Shown here piece after piece: positions 8,026 through 16,292 of a stretch of 50,001 bases of DNA. How positions within the stretch are numbered: the first letter of the stretch is position 1; every line of letters begins with the position of its first letter. This DNA comes from Syntrophus aciditrophicus (GTDB lineage: Bacteria; Desulfobacterota; Syntrophia; Syntrophales; UBA8958). Under the pieces are notes generated by a model. It worked only from the letters and a program-made list of their open reading frames with translations, did no database searches and was not told the DNA's origin. Location of the stretch: the NCBI GenBank assembly GCA_020718905.1, contig DYRD01000009.1, positions 1 to 50,001 on the forward strand, in the 5' to 3' direction. Made by a program: the position numbers and the translations under genes.

Positions 8026-8150
8026 GACGGCATCGAAAAAGTCCGGATGCGACGTGGCGTGGCATCCTTAGTCGCTGCGGCGTACGTCAAGGACGCCTTA
8101 GTCCTCAGGATTGGCGCGCCTTGCCTGCGGATCTTTTTTCGGTGCCATCG
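8026..8150. repeat. Large imperfect palindromic intergenic repeat
   Basis: About 125 bases form an imperfect inverted repeat. The left arm GGCATCGAAAAAGTCCGGATGC starts at 8029. Its partner is the reverse complement of the right arm, GGCACCGAAAAAAGATCCGC, ending at about 8146. Smaller hairpins lie inside (AGGAC-GCCTTA-GTCCT at 8089-8104). It fills the gap between mlaE and the methyltransferase, with no coding signal. From memory, similar long palindromes with a GAAAAAGTC arm are common between genes in deltaproteobacterial genomes. It could act as a terminator or be a non-autonomous mobile element. Confidence 0.5.
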
Positions 8151-8265
8151 ATTATATTCAATGGCCTTTTATAAGGTTCACGAGTTATTATTGCGTCCCT
8201 CAAGGCAGGCCCCTCTCCCTTTTAGCTTTTGTATACCATGTTTGTGAAATAGGCCTCAAGGGCGA

Positions 8266-8970
8266 TTATTTGGTCAGCACCAGGATAAAAAAGGGCCCGG
8301 GGGGTCCTGCCACGATGGCGTCTCGGAATCCAGCCTGTGCGGAGATGGTTTTTAATTCCGCCGCCGTGTAGCTCTTCCCGAAAACGACATTTTTCAGGCA
8401 CCACCGCATCAGTGCATCCCAGATATACCATGCCCGGTAATTTTCTGAAAAGGCAAGGAGCGCTTCCGGAGAAGCAGACCTGTCGGCCTCGGAGATAAAG
8501 GCTTGTCCCCGGGGACAAAGAACCCGTCTGATCTCGGATAGTCCCCGGACGGGATCGGGCCAGTGTTTAATCGAATTGACGCTGACAACCCTGTCGAAGG
8601 CCGCTTCCGCAAAGGGCAGGGCCATGGCATTGCCCTGCTGAAATGAACAATTATGAATCTGCTTCTTTTTTTTCAGCCGCTTCGCCGCCCGCACCTGCAT
8701 CAGGGCATAATCGATTCCGACTACGGTGGCCTCCGGATGAGCCTGCGTCTGGCGCAGGCTCATCACCACCGCCCCGGAACCAACGTCGAGAATCCGGGCC
8801 GGGGCGCCCCGGCCCGTAAGCCTGATTAAAGCGTCAAAATAATCGGCGGCGGCTTTAAAAATCAAGCAGTTGTAAACCGGTCCCTGAAAGAGATCCCATG
8901 CCCATGCCGAGTGATGAATCCGCTTCAAGAAACCTTTAGCACCCAGTGCGATGGGACCCCTTTTATTCAT
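8266..8970 (-). CDS. Class I SAM-dependent methyltransferase (UbiE-like)
   Basis: 234 residues from the ATG complement of 8968-8970. An in-frame ATG 42 bases upstream (9012) is possible, and neither start has a strong SD. Motif I is ILDVGSGAVVMSLRQT, a GxG variant, followed by acidic-loop VVGIDYALMQVRAAKRL, NAMALPFAEAAFDRVVSVNS (motif II) and LSEIRRVLCPRGQAFIS (motif III). This is the methyltransferase_11 pattern of UbiE and small-molecule methyltransferases. Nothing in the neighbourhood points to a substrate. It is transcribed away from the FAH-family gene. Confidence 0.8.
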   Translation of the reverse strand: MNKRGPIALGAKGFLKRIHHSAWAWDLFQGPVYNCLIFKAAADYFDALIRLTGRGAPARILDVGSGAVVMSLRQTQAHPEATVVGIDYALMQVRAAKRLKKKKQIHNCSFQQGNAMALPFAEAAFDRVVSVNSIKHWPDPVRGLSEIRRVLCPRGQAFISEADRSASPEALLAFSENYRAWYIWDALMRWCLKNVVFGKSYTAAELKTISAQAGFRDAIVAGPPGPFFILVLTK

Positions 8971-9117
8971 GCTACCATGTCCGGCTCTCTGCCGTCCTAT
9001 CCGTTTTTGCAACGGATATTCTTGCCTGAAATTGAAGTTCCTCTGTTCAGAATCATTTATGTTGTTTTATTTCGCCCTGTCAAGGGTCTTTTATCTGAAA
9101 ATATCTTTGTTAGCTCC

Positions 9118-9146
9118 TTGACGACGCGGGTAAGCGTTCCTATAAT
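9118..9146 (+). promoter_or_regulatory. Strong sigma-70 promoter for the FAH-family gene
   Basis: TTGACG at 9118-9123 and a perfect TATAAT at 9141-9146 with a 17-base spacer. They lie 28 bases before the ATG at 9175 and support that start over in-frame codons further upstream. Confidence 0.65.
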
Positions 9147-9174
9147 TAAACGATCAACGCCCCCGGAGAAACCC

Positions 9175-9984
9175 ATGAAGATATGCCGATGTCTTACGGA
9201 AGATGGTCAGATCCATTACGGTTTGCACAACCCTGCAACCTCCGGGACAATACATGTTCTTGAGGGGGATATCCTCACTTCCCTCCAGCCTACGGGCAGA
9301 CAGTTGAAGATCTTGGCATATTTGCCCACCGTGACGACGCCGAATATATTCGCCCTCGGGCTCAGCTATCGCAAACATGCCGATGAGATCGGAACGGACG
9401 TGGCTCCTTACCCGATCGTTTTCATCAAGGCGAACACGAGTGTTACCGGGCACAATACGAAGATTCTCCTTCCCGCCGCAGGACCGGATCAGGTGGATTA
9501 TGAAGGAGAACTCGCCGTTATCATCGGGAAGGGAGGGAAGAATATCAAGACAACGGAAGCAATGAGTCATGTCCTCGGCTACACTTGCGCAAATGATGTA
9601 AGCGCCCGGGACTGGCAATTTGAAAAACAGCAAGGGCAGTGGACCAGGGGAAAAGGGTTTGACACTTTTTGCCCCTTAGGTCCCTGCCTTGTCACGAGGG
9701 ATGAGATTCCGGACCCCAACGGCCTCGGCATCTGGACGATGATCAACGATCTGGTCGTACAAGATGCGAGCACTGCGGGCTTGCTTTATGACATCGCAAC
9801 CAATGTCAGCGATTTGAGTCAATCCCTGACATTGCTGCCGGGAACGGTGATTCTGACTGGAACTCCGGAAGGTGTCGGCTTTACAAGGCAGCCCCCTCTC
9901 TTCCTCAGGGAGGGAGATCGTGTGACCGTCACCATCGCCGGTATCGGAACCCTGGTAAATTTGGTACAGAAAGAGCTACATTAA
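9175..9984 (+). CDS. Fumarylacetoacetate hydrolase family protein
   Basis: 269 residues. FAH-superfamily blocks: NIFALGLSYRKHADEIG, metal-binding VDYEGELAVIIGKGGKNI with Glu residues, GYTCANDVSARDWQ, GKGFDTFCPLGP, and LLPGTVILTGTPEGVGF. The family hydrolyses or decarboxylates C-C bonds in dicarbonyl acids; many members close to 2-hydroxyhepta-2,4-diene-1,7-dioate isomerase or acylpyruvase share these motifs, so the exact substrate is open. The start is set by GGAGA eight bases upstream and by the promoter at 9118-9146. It appears to be a single-gene unit. Confidence 0.88.
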   Translation: MKICRCLTEDGQIHYGLHNPATSGTIHVLEGDILTSLQPTGRQLKILAYLPTVTTPNIFALGLSYRKHADEIGTDVAPYPIVFIKANTSVTGHNTKILLPAAGPDQVDYEGELAVIIGKGGKNIKTTEAMSHVLGYTCANDVSARDWQFEKQQGQWTRGKGFDTFCPLGPCLVTRDEIPDPNGLGIWTMINDLVVQDASTAGLLYDIATNVSDLSQSLTLLPGTVILTGTPEGVGFTRQPPLFLREGDRVTVTIAGIGTLVNLVQKELH

Positions 9985-10119
9985 TAGATGTTCATAAATG
10001 TTGAATTTCCCCGAGATGTGTGATAGGGCGCTGCCCGTAATAAGGAATATGCAAACGGCATATTCGTGATCGTACTAATTAATGTAAATCGTAGAGAATT
10101 GGGAGGATACATTCAATCC

Positions 10120-11592
10120 ATGGAAAGCAAGAACCGCAAAACCTTCTTCATGTTTCTTCTGGCCTGCCTGATCGGCTTTTTTATCGTCTCCGTTGTGGAA
10201 GTGCTCCGCTCTTCCTTCCTCGTACCGACGGGGACGGATGTGCAAACGGCATCGGCGGTGGCGCCGGGAGACAACGCCAGAGCGCCCGGATCATTTGCGG
10301 ATCTTGCCGAGAAGGTCAAACCGTCTGTCGTCAACATCGGCACCACAAAAGTAGTTAGAAGAGGCATGCGTTCTCCTTTCGGAGGGGGTGCCCCTTTTGA
10401 TCGTTATTTCGGCGACGAATTCTTTGACCGGTTCTTTGGAGACACCCCGCGGCGGGAGTTCAAACAGCAAAGTCTCGGGTCCGGTTTCATCATCAGTTCC
10501 GACGGTTACATCTTCACAAATAATCATGTCGTGGAACATGCGGATAAAATTATCGTTAAATTGTCCGACGGCAGAGAGTATGAAGCGAAAATCATCGGCA
10601 AAGACGCCAAAACGGATATCGCCCTCATCAAGATCAAGCCCAGTGAAAGCCTGCCCGTTGCGGAAATAGGCGATTCCGATAAACTCCGCGTCGGGGATTG
10701 GGTGCTCGCAATCGGCAATCCTTTTGGTCTGGAGCAGACAGTGACGGCGGGCATTGTCAGCGCCAAAGGCCGGGTCATCGGTGCCGGTCCGTATGACAAT
10801 TTTATACAGACCGACGCCTCCATCAACCCCGGTAACAGTGGCGGCCCCCTTTTCAACATGGAAGGAAAGGTGGTCGGCATCAACACTGCTATCGTTGCCC
10901 AGGGGCAGGGTATCGGTTTTGCCATTCCCGTCAGCATGGCAAAAAACATCCTCCCCGATTTGAAATCCAAGGGTAAGGTCTCACGAGGCTGGATGGGTGT
11001 TTCCGTTCAGGATATTACGGAAGACATGGCCAGATCGCTCCAGTTGAAGGAACGCCAAGGCGCCATTATCTCGGAAGTATTCAAAGGAGATCCGGCGGAA
11101 CGAGCCGGAATCAGAGCCGGCGACGTGGTTACGGAAATCAACGGCAGGAAGATCAAAGACACCCACGATTTGCTCCTCTCCATCGCCTCATTCCATGTGG
11201 GAGACAAGGTAAGTATCAAGGTTATCCGTGACGGCAGGGAAAGGACCTTCCAGGTGATGGTTACGGAGCGAAAGGACCAACCCGAAGTGGCCACCGCCAA
11301 GGGCGGCTCCTATGAGCAATTTGGTCTCGCCGTAGAGGACGTTACACCGGAAATCGCCCGTTATTTAGGAATTCCCAAAAACACGGGGATAATTGTCGTC
11401 CGGGTGCAAAACGGCAGTCCCGCCGACGAGGTGGGGATTCAGCCGCAAGACATTATTCTTCAGGTAAACAAGGTAAGGATTGCTTCCGTCAAAGAGTTTG
11501 TCCGCGAGGTCAACAAGAAGGCCAACAAAGGGAACATCATGCTCCTCATCAAAAGAGGACAGGCGACCTTTTTTGTGGCCCTGCGTAAATAG
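10120..11592 (+). CDS. Do/DegP-type periplasmic serine protease (HtrA family)
   Basis: Periplasmic quality-control protease, 490 residues from ATG 10120 with GGGAGG upstream. A GTG 54 bases earlier is in frame but gives no signal sequence. Order: N-terminal membrane/signal segment (TFFMFLLACLIGFFIVSVVE), trypsin-like domain with His in TNNHVVEHAD, Asp in DAKTDIALIKI and Ser in GNSGGPLF, then two PDZ domains (about residues 280-370 and 390-485; GWMGVSVQDI and FGLAVEDVTPEIARYLGIP). All three catalytic residues are intact. Two PDZ domains fit DegP/DegQ rather than DegS. Confidence 0.95.
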   Translation: MESKNRKTFFMFLLACLIGFFIVSVVEVLRSSFLVPTGTDVQTASAVAPGDNARAPGSFADLAEKVKPSVVNIGTTKVVRRGMRSPFGGGAPFDRYFGDEFFDRFFGDTPRREFKQQSLGSGFIISSDGYIFTNNHVVEHADKIIVKLSDGREYEAKIIGKDAKTDIALIKIKPSESLPVAEIGDSDKLRVGDWVLAIGNPFGLEQTVTAGIVSAKGRVIGAGPYDNFIQTDASINPGNSGGPLFNMEGKVVGINTAIVAQGQGIGFAIPVSMAKNILPDLKSKGKVSRGWMGVSVQDITEDMARSLQLKERQGAIISEVFKGDPAERAGIRAGDVVTEINGRKIKDTHDLLLSIASFHVGDKVSIKVIRDGRERTFQVMVTERKDQPEVATAKGGSYEQFGLAVEDVTPEIARYLGIPKNTGIIVVRVQNGSPADEVGIQPQDIILQVNKVRIASVKEFVREVNKKANKGNIMLLIKRGQATFFVALRK

Positions 11593-11618
11593 GGCAAACT
11601 CGCAGCAAGTCACCATCG

Positions 11619-11647
11619 CCTGCCCACGGCTTTCGCCCGGGGGCAGG
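11619..11647 (+). terminator. Weak hairpin after the protease gene
   Basis: CCTGCCC (11619-11625) pairs with GGGCAGG (11641-11647) across a 15-base loop, 27 bases past the htrA stop. There is no clean T tract, so a rho-independent terminator is uncertain. Confidence 0.25.
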
Positions 11648-11707
11648 AATAACGAAAACAGCCTTTTGCTACTTTTGTAAAACCGCCTTACCCCTTCCTC
11701 GACTTTT

Positions 11708-12367
11708 ATGAATAAGAATGAAAAGTGGACCGCTAATTGGCTTATCGCCGCCTACCACGCCCTGAATGAACACTTCGGAAATCTCCACTGGTGGCCGGGA
11801 GATTCACCTCTCGAAGTGATCGTCGGGGCCATCCTGACCCAGAATACGGCCTGGCAAAACGTGGAAAAGGCCATCGCCAACCTGAAAACGGCGCACCTCC
11901 TTTCCGTGGAGGCGCTCCTCGCCATCCCGGAGTCATCCCTTGCCGCATTGATCCGGCCTTCAGGATACTACAATATCAAGGCCCGGCGGCTGAAGTCCTT
12001 CTTCGCCTTGCTTCAGGATTGTTTTCACGGCAACTTGGAGGTCATGCTGGGAGAGGAATCCCGAACCCTGCGCGAGAAACTGCTGGAAGTGAAGGGTATT
12101 GGCGAAGAAACAGCGGACAGTGTGCTCCTCTACGCTGGCGGGAAACCGGTCTTCGTAGTGGACGCCTACACCCGCAGGATACTGATGCGGCACGGAATTA
12201 GCAGGGATAGGCTTACTTACGGTGAAATCCAGCGTCTCTTCATGGAGCATCTTCCCCTGGACGCTCCCCTCTATAATCAATACCACGCCCTCCTCGTCAA
12301 TACGGGCAAGCACTACTGTCGGAAGCAACCCCGGTGCGAGGTTTGTCCCCTGAATCAGCTCGAATAG
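11708..12367 (+). CDS. Endonuclease III-like DNA glycosylase (MagIII-like)
   Basis: 219 residues of the HhH-GPD superfamily. GAILTQNTAWQNVEKAI at the N-terminus, helix-hairpin-helix LLEVKGIGEETADSVLLYA, and catalytic Asp in FVVDAYTRRIL. The Lys that makes Nth a bifunctional lyase (in LPGVGRKTAN) is Glu here, which points to a monofunctional glycosylase such as 3-methyladenine glycosylase MagIII. The C-terminus has only three Cys (HYCRKQPRCEVCPL), so a standard 4Fe-4S loop is incomplete. Convergent with the SDR gene. Confidence 0.85.
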   Translation: MNKNEKWTANWLIAAYHALNEHFGNLHWWPGDSPLEVIVGAILTQNTAWQNVEKAIANLKTAHLLSVEALLAIPESSLAALIRPSGYYNIKARRLKSFFALLQDCFHGNLEVMLGEESRTLREKLLEVKGIGEETADSVLLYAGGKPVFVVDAYTRRILMRHGISRDRLTYGEIQRLFMEHLPLDAPLYNQYHALLVNTGKHYCRKQPRCEVCPLNQLE

Positions 12368-12454
12368 CTGCAACTATCTGAATCTTATCGGTAATAACTA
12401 TTTGTTTCACTTCCCGTCCGGTCAGGGCCCCTTCCCTCGGCCCCGGCGTTTTCC

Positions 12455-13219
12455 CTATGCCAGCATCCCTCCGTCCACGGGGATGCATGCCCCCGTCGTA
12501 TAGGATGCGGCGTCGGAAACTAGGTAAAGGACCAGTCCTGCCATCTCTTCCGGCTGGGCCGCCCGGTTCAGGGGGATCATGGGGAGGATGATTTTCATGA
12601 TCTCGGGGCTCTGGATCATAAGAGAGGAAAATTTCGTGTCCGTCAATCCGGGGAGAACGGCGTTGACCCGGATGTGGAAAGGAGCCAGCTCCTTGGCAAA
12701 AGACTGGGTCATAGAGATGATACCCGCCTTGGTTATGGAATAGATCCCCTGGAAGGGCGCCGGCCGGACGCCATTAACAGAGGCGACATTCACGATGACC
12801 CCGCCGCCGTGCTCCTTCATGATTTTCGCCCCCGCCTGGCTCATGAAGAAATATCCCTTCAGGTTGACGTCCACCGTCTTGTCCCAGGCCTGCTCGTCGG
12901 CACTGAGGACATCTCCGAAGAAAGGGTTGGTCCCCGCATTGTTCACCAGGATGTCCAGTTTGCCGTATTCGCTCCGGACCTGAGCGAACAGTTGACCGAT
13001 CTGGTCCATTTCTCCCAAGTGACAGGCAATAGCCGCGGCGTTCCCTCCCCCGGCCACAATCTCTTCCGTGACCCGCTTCAGGCCTTCTGCCCACCTCGCC
13101 GTCAGGATCACTCTGGCTCCCTGCTCGGCAAGCATTTTAGCAATCGCCTCCCCGATACCACGACTGGCCCCGGTTACCAAGGCGGTGCGCCCCGCCAGAG
13201 AAAATATATCCTTTTTCAT
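12455..13219 (-). CDS. Short-chain dehydrogenase/reductase (last gene of acyl-CoA operon)
   Basis: 254-residue classical SDR: cofactor loop TGASRGIGEAIA, NNAG at 92-95, catalytic Ser in NVASVNG, and Tyr/Lys in YSITK. TARWAEGL after strand beta-2 (Arg following it) suggests NADP(H). Likely oxidises or reduces a hydroxyacyl/ketoacyl-CoA. It ends a five-gene minus-strand operon, 40 bases after the kinase gene, with SD GGAGGAAG. In the levulinate pathway an SDR (LvaD) reduces the 4-keto group, and the same role is an inference here. It could equally be a 3-hydroxyacyl-CoA dehydrogenase. Confidence 0.88.
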   Translation of the reverse strand: MKKDIFSLAGRTALVTGASRGIGEAIAKMLAEQGARVILTARWAEGLKRVTEEIVAGGGNAAAIACHLGEMDQIGQLFAQVRSEYGKLDILVNNAGTNPFFGDVLSADEQAWDKTVDVNLKGYFFMSQAGAKIMKEHGGGVIVNVASVNGVRPAPFQGIYSITKAGIISMTQSFAKELAPFHIRVNAVLPGLTDTKFSSLMIQSPEIMKIILPMIPLNRAAQPEEMAGLVLYLVSDAASYTTGACIPVDGGMLA

Positions 13220-13259
13220 CCTGCTTCCTCCTTTTTCATATTTCTCCCGTCTTCATGAC

Positions 13260-14303
13260 CTAGTGCGCCTTTTTTTCCAGAACATGGACGGCAAAGATCA
13301 GCATCCCGAATCGCTTGTCTTGCGTCTGTCCATGATAGAAACGATAATATATCTGCTGGGCGATCACGGCAAGGCGAAATAACCCGAAGGCATAGTAAAA
13401 ATCCATGCTCCCTTCCGACAGCCCCATCCTTTTGCAGTAAAGACCGCTGACTTCTTTCCTCGTCATCATCCCGTCCAGATGGGTGGGAACCAGGCGGATC
13501 GCCTGCATCTCCTCTGGATCATCACCGTTGATCCAATATGCGAGGGCTCCCCCGAGGTCCATGAGGGGATCACCGATGGTGGCCATCTCCCAGTCGAGGA
13601 CACCGATGATACGCAGGGGATCTTCCGGAGCCAGGACGACGTTGTCAAAGCGGTAATCATTGTGAATCACGGCGGGCGCCGGTGATGCTGCCGGCATCCG
13701 TTCATGAAGCCAGGCCATGACCGCTTCATAATCCGGGGCATCGGGCGTGCGGGCTCCCCGATAGCGGTCCGACCAACCCTCCACCTGTCTCCGGACATAT
13801 CCCTCCGGCTTCCCCAGTTCCATCAATGCGGTGTGCCTATAATCGACGCAATGAAGCTCGACGAATACTTCGATCAGCCGTTCGCAAAGGATACGGGCCT
13901 CATCTTTGGACAGGGTCATGCCTGGGGGCAGTTCCTTACGCGGAATGATCCCTTTCAGCCGCTCCATAACGTAGAACGGACAGCCCATGACCGATTCATC
14001 CTCCGTATAGGCGAAGGCCTCCGGGCAGTAGGGAAAATGCGGCCGCAACGCCTTCAGCACCCGAAATTCCCGTCCCATGTCATGAGCCGTGCGGAACTTC
14101 CGGCCGAATGGCGGTCGTCTCAGGACGAATTCACGATCCCCGGCGGAGATTAAACAGGTAAGATTCGAATGCCCGCTCGGAAACTGGGCGATGGTAAGCG
14201 GCCCGTTCAATCCAGGAACTGCGTCTTGAAAATATTTCGCTATTCGGGTGAGATCCAGTTCTTCCCCCGCCCGAACAGGTGTTGCATCATCAATCAGCTT
14301 CAT
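13260..14303 (-). CDS. ACAD10/11-type phosphotransferase (APH-fold hydroxyacyl-CoA kinase)
   Basis: 347-residue aminoglycoside-phosphotransferase-fold kinase of the subfamily found as the N-terminal domain of mammalian ACAD10/ACAD11. Matches to that subfamily by eye: QFPSGHSNLTCLI (nucleotide loop), FVLRRPPFG, AHDMGREFRVLKAL, CPFYVMERLKG, catalytic loop HNDYRFDNVVL with catalytic Asp, and metal-binding VLDWEMATIGDPLMDLG. The catalytic loop has HND where HGD is usual. It lies 36 bases after the ACAD gene, giving as two genes the kinase-dehydrogenase pair that is fused in ACAD11. In those systems the kinase phosphorylates a 4-hydroxyacyl-CoA. Confidence 0.88.
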   Translation of the reverse strand: MKLIDDATPVRAGEELDLTRIAKYFQDAVPGLNGPLTIAQFPSGHSNLTCLISAGDREFVLRRPPFGRKFRTAHDMGREFRVLKALRPHFPYCPEAFAYTEDESVMGCPFYVMERLKGIIPRKELPPGMTLSKDEARILCERLIEVFVELHCVDYRHTALMELGKPEGYVRRQVEGWSDRYRGARTPDAPDYEAVMAWLHERMPAASPAPAVIHNDYRFDNVVLAPEDPLRIIGVLDWEMATIGDPLMDLGGALAYWINGDDPEEMQAIRLVPTHLDGMMTRKEVSGLYCKRMGLSEGSMDFYYAFGLFRLAVIAQQIYYRFYHGQTQDKRFGMLIFAVHVLEKKAH

Positions 14304-14339
14304 TGCTTACCTCATATTACGGCCTATAGGACCCGTTCA

Positions 14340-15560
14340 TTACTTACGGGCCCCCAAGTCTGCCGGTTTGCTTATCTGCTTCATGATTCTCTTGGCCACC
14401 GACATCTTGTGGACTTCGTCGGCGCCGTCATAAATACGCGCCGCCCGCTCATGGCGATAGAAAAAGGCAATGGTCGTGTCATCCGTCATGCCCAGGCCAC
14501 CGTGTACCTGGAGGGCCCGGTCGATTACTTTCTGGAGGACATCGGCTACATAAAACTTGATGAGGGAAATATCGTCTCTTGCCTCTTTGGCGCCGAGGGT
14601 CTCGATCTTCCAGGCCACATGGAGGGTCATCAGCCGGGCCGCCCGGATCTCCGCTGCCGACTCGGCAACCCAGGACTGAATAATCTGCCTCGTAGCGAGG
14701 GTCTTGCCGCCCATCCCAATGACCCGCTGCGCCGCCCGTCGGCACATCAATGCGAGGGCCCGCTGGCAGATGCCGATCCAGCGCATGCAGTGATGAATCC
14801 GGCCCGGCCCCAGTCTTTCCTGGGCGATGACAAACCCCCATCCTTCGGGCCCCAAAAGATTCTCCTGCGGAACCCGGCAGGATTGATAAAGGATCTCGCC
14901 ATGGCTGAAGTAATCGCTGCCGGCGTGACCCATTACGGAGATGTTGCGGACCAGGTTAAAACCGGGGGTATCCGTCGGCACAATGATCATGCTTGCCCGC
15001 AGGTGCGGCGCCTCTGCGGGATTGGTCACGGCCATGACAATGGCGAATTCCGACCCGTCTGCGGCGGTGGTGTGCCATTTCTGGCCATTGATCACATAAT
15101 CCCCGCCGTCCCTGATGGCCGTCGTATCCATCATTACGGGGTTTGAGCCCGGCATGTCCACCTCGGTCATGGAAAAACAGCTCCGGATCTTTCCCTCCAC
15201 AAGTGGCGCCAGGTATTTCTCCTTCTGGGCCGCCGTCCCGTATTTGTGGAGGATCTCGATATTACCCGCATCGGGGGCCTGACACCCGAAGACGTAATGC
15301 CCCAGCGGGCTACGGCCCAACACTTCCGAGACGAGGCCGTGCTCCATAAGATCAAGCCCCATGCCGCCAAATTCCTGGGGATGGTTCGGGGCCCAAAGTT
15401 CCATCTCCTTGACCATGCGGCGTTTTTCCGCCAATTCCGGCAACAGGTCCCGAAACTCCTTCCTTAAAAACTCCGGTTCCAGGGGGATCAATTCCTTCTC
15501 GACAAATTCCTCCATCATCCCGATGATGACCTGCATCTTTTCAGAGATGGCAAAATCCAT
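14340..15560 (-). CDS. Acyl-CoA dehydrogenase, ACAD10/11 subfamily
   Basis: 406-residue flavoprotein of the acyl-CoA dehydrogenase fold, full length. Signatures: CFSMTEVDMPGSNP (FAD/substrate site), YVINGQKWHTTAADGSEF, GPGRIHHCMRWIG, ALQVHGGLGMTDD and YDGADEVHKMSVAKRIMK. The RIHHCMR and DG-DEVH blocks are those I recognise from ACAD10/11 and LvaC-type enzymes rather than from short- or medium-chain beta-oxidation dehydrogenases. In that subfamily the enzyme helps convert 4-phosphoacyl-CoA to an enoyl-CoA. SD AGGGAG before the ATG. Lies between the phosphatase (18 bases upstream) and the kinase gene. Confidence 0.9.
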   Translation of the reverse strand: MDFAISEKMQVIIGMMEEFVEKELIPLEPEFLRKEFRDLLPELAEKRRMVKEMELWAPNHPQEFGGMGLDLMEHGLVSEVLGRSPLGHYVFGCQAPDAGNIEILHKYGTAAQKEKYLAPLVEGKIRSCFSMTEVDMPGSNPVMMDTTAIRDGGDYVINGQKWHTTAADGSEFAIVMAVTNPAEAPHLRASMIIVPTDTPGFNLVRNISVMGHAGSDYFSHGEILYQSCRVPQENLLGPEGWGFVIAQERLGPGRIHHCMRWIGICQRALALMCRRAAQRVIGMGGKTLATRQIIQSWVAESAAEIRAARLMTLHVAWKIETLGAKEARDDISLIKFYVADVLQKVIDRALQVHGGLGMTDDTTIAFFYRHERAARIYDGADEVHKMSVAKRIMKQISKPADLGARK

Positions 15561-15578
15561 AATTTCTCCCTCTTTCCT

Positions 15579-16292
15579 TTACCGGTACGTGACCAGCGCG
15601 GAATCTTTCGCCAGGTCCAGATGGGCCCGGTTATTAAAAGACGTCAGACTGAGCTGCTTCGCGTTATAAACGCAGGATGTAACGGAGGTGTTGACAATAT
15701 GCCACACGACCCGGAGGGTTCCCTCGTCGGAGATCCCCGTGGCCATCTGGAAAACCGCCGCAATAGGCCCACCGGACGTAAAGACCAGGACCGTTTTCCC
15801 CCCGTCGTTCTCCGCCCTGACCTTGCTCATTCCCCTCGCCACCCTTTCCCGGAAATCCCGCCAGGAGGTGACTCCGGGAATATCCTTATCGACCGTGAGC
15901 CAGCGCATGATCACCTTCTCAAAGATCCGCTGAAAGGCCTTTTTGTCCGTATAGAAACGGGCCATATCTCCTGCCGGGCCCGGCTCGTCCTTGGCTATGT
16001 CTCTGACCAGGGCCTTTAGTATCATCCCCTTGGAATCATATTCGTTGAATTCCGGCATGATTTTCAGGATCGGAACCTCCCGCCCCGCCTCGCGATAACA
16101 GGATAGCACCTTTTCGGCCGTGTCGATCTGCCGCGTCATCTCCCCCGTATAGACGGCGTCAAAACTCCGGCCGATCTTCAGCAAATATCCCGCCAGCAGT
16201 TCCGACTGGACATACCCCCGGTCAGACAGATGGTCGTAATGATCCGTTCCAAAGCTCGCCTGGCCGTGGCGGATCAGATAGATGCTGCTCAT
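15579..16292 (-). CDS. Histidine phosphatase family protein (phosphoglycerate-mutase-like)
   Basis: 237 residues from the ATG complement of 16290-16292, which overlaps the stop of the acyl-CoA synthetase by 4 bases (ATGA). Phosphoenzyme motif LIRHGQASFG near the N-terminus, then YTGEMTRQIDTAE, EFNEYDSKG and TSGGPIAAVFQMATG. The second catalytic His of the classical RHG...H arrangement is not obvious: the C-terminal GG block has Pro (SGGPI). Placed between the synthetase and the ACAD gene in a translationally coupled operon. A role on a phosphorylated acyl intermediate or as a salvage phosphatase is inference only. Confidence 0.85.
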   Translation of the reverse strand: MSSIYLIRHGQASFGTDHYDHLSDRGYVQSELLAGYLLKIGRSFDAVYTGEMTRQIDTAEKVLSCYREAGREVPILKIMPEFNEYDSKGMILKALVRDIAKDEPGPAGDMARFYTDKKAFQRIFEKVIMRWLTVDKDIPGVTSWRDFRERVARGMSKVRAENDGGKTVLVFTSGGPIAAVFQMATGISDEGTLRVVWHIVNTSVTSCVYNAKQLSLTSFNNRAHLDLAKDSALVTYR

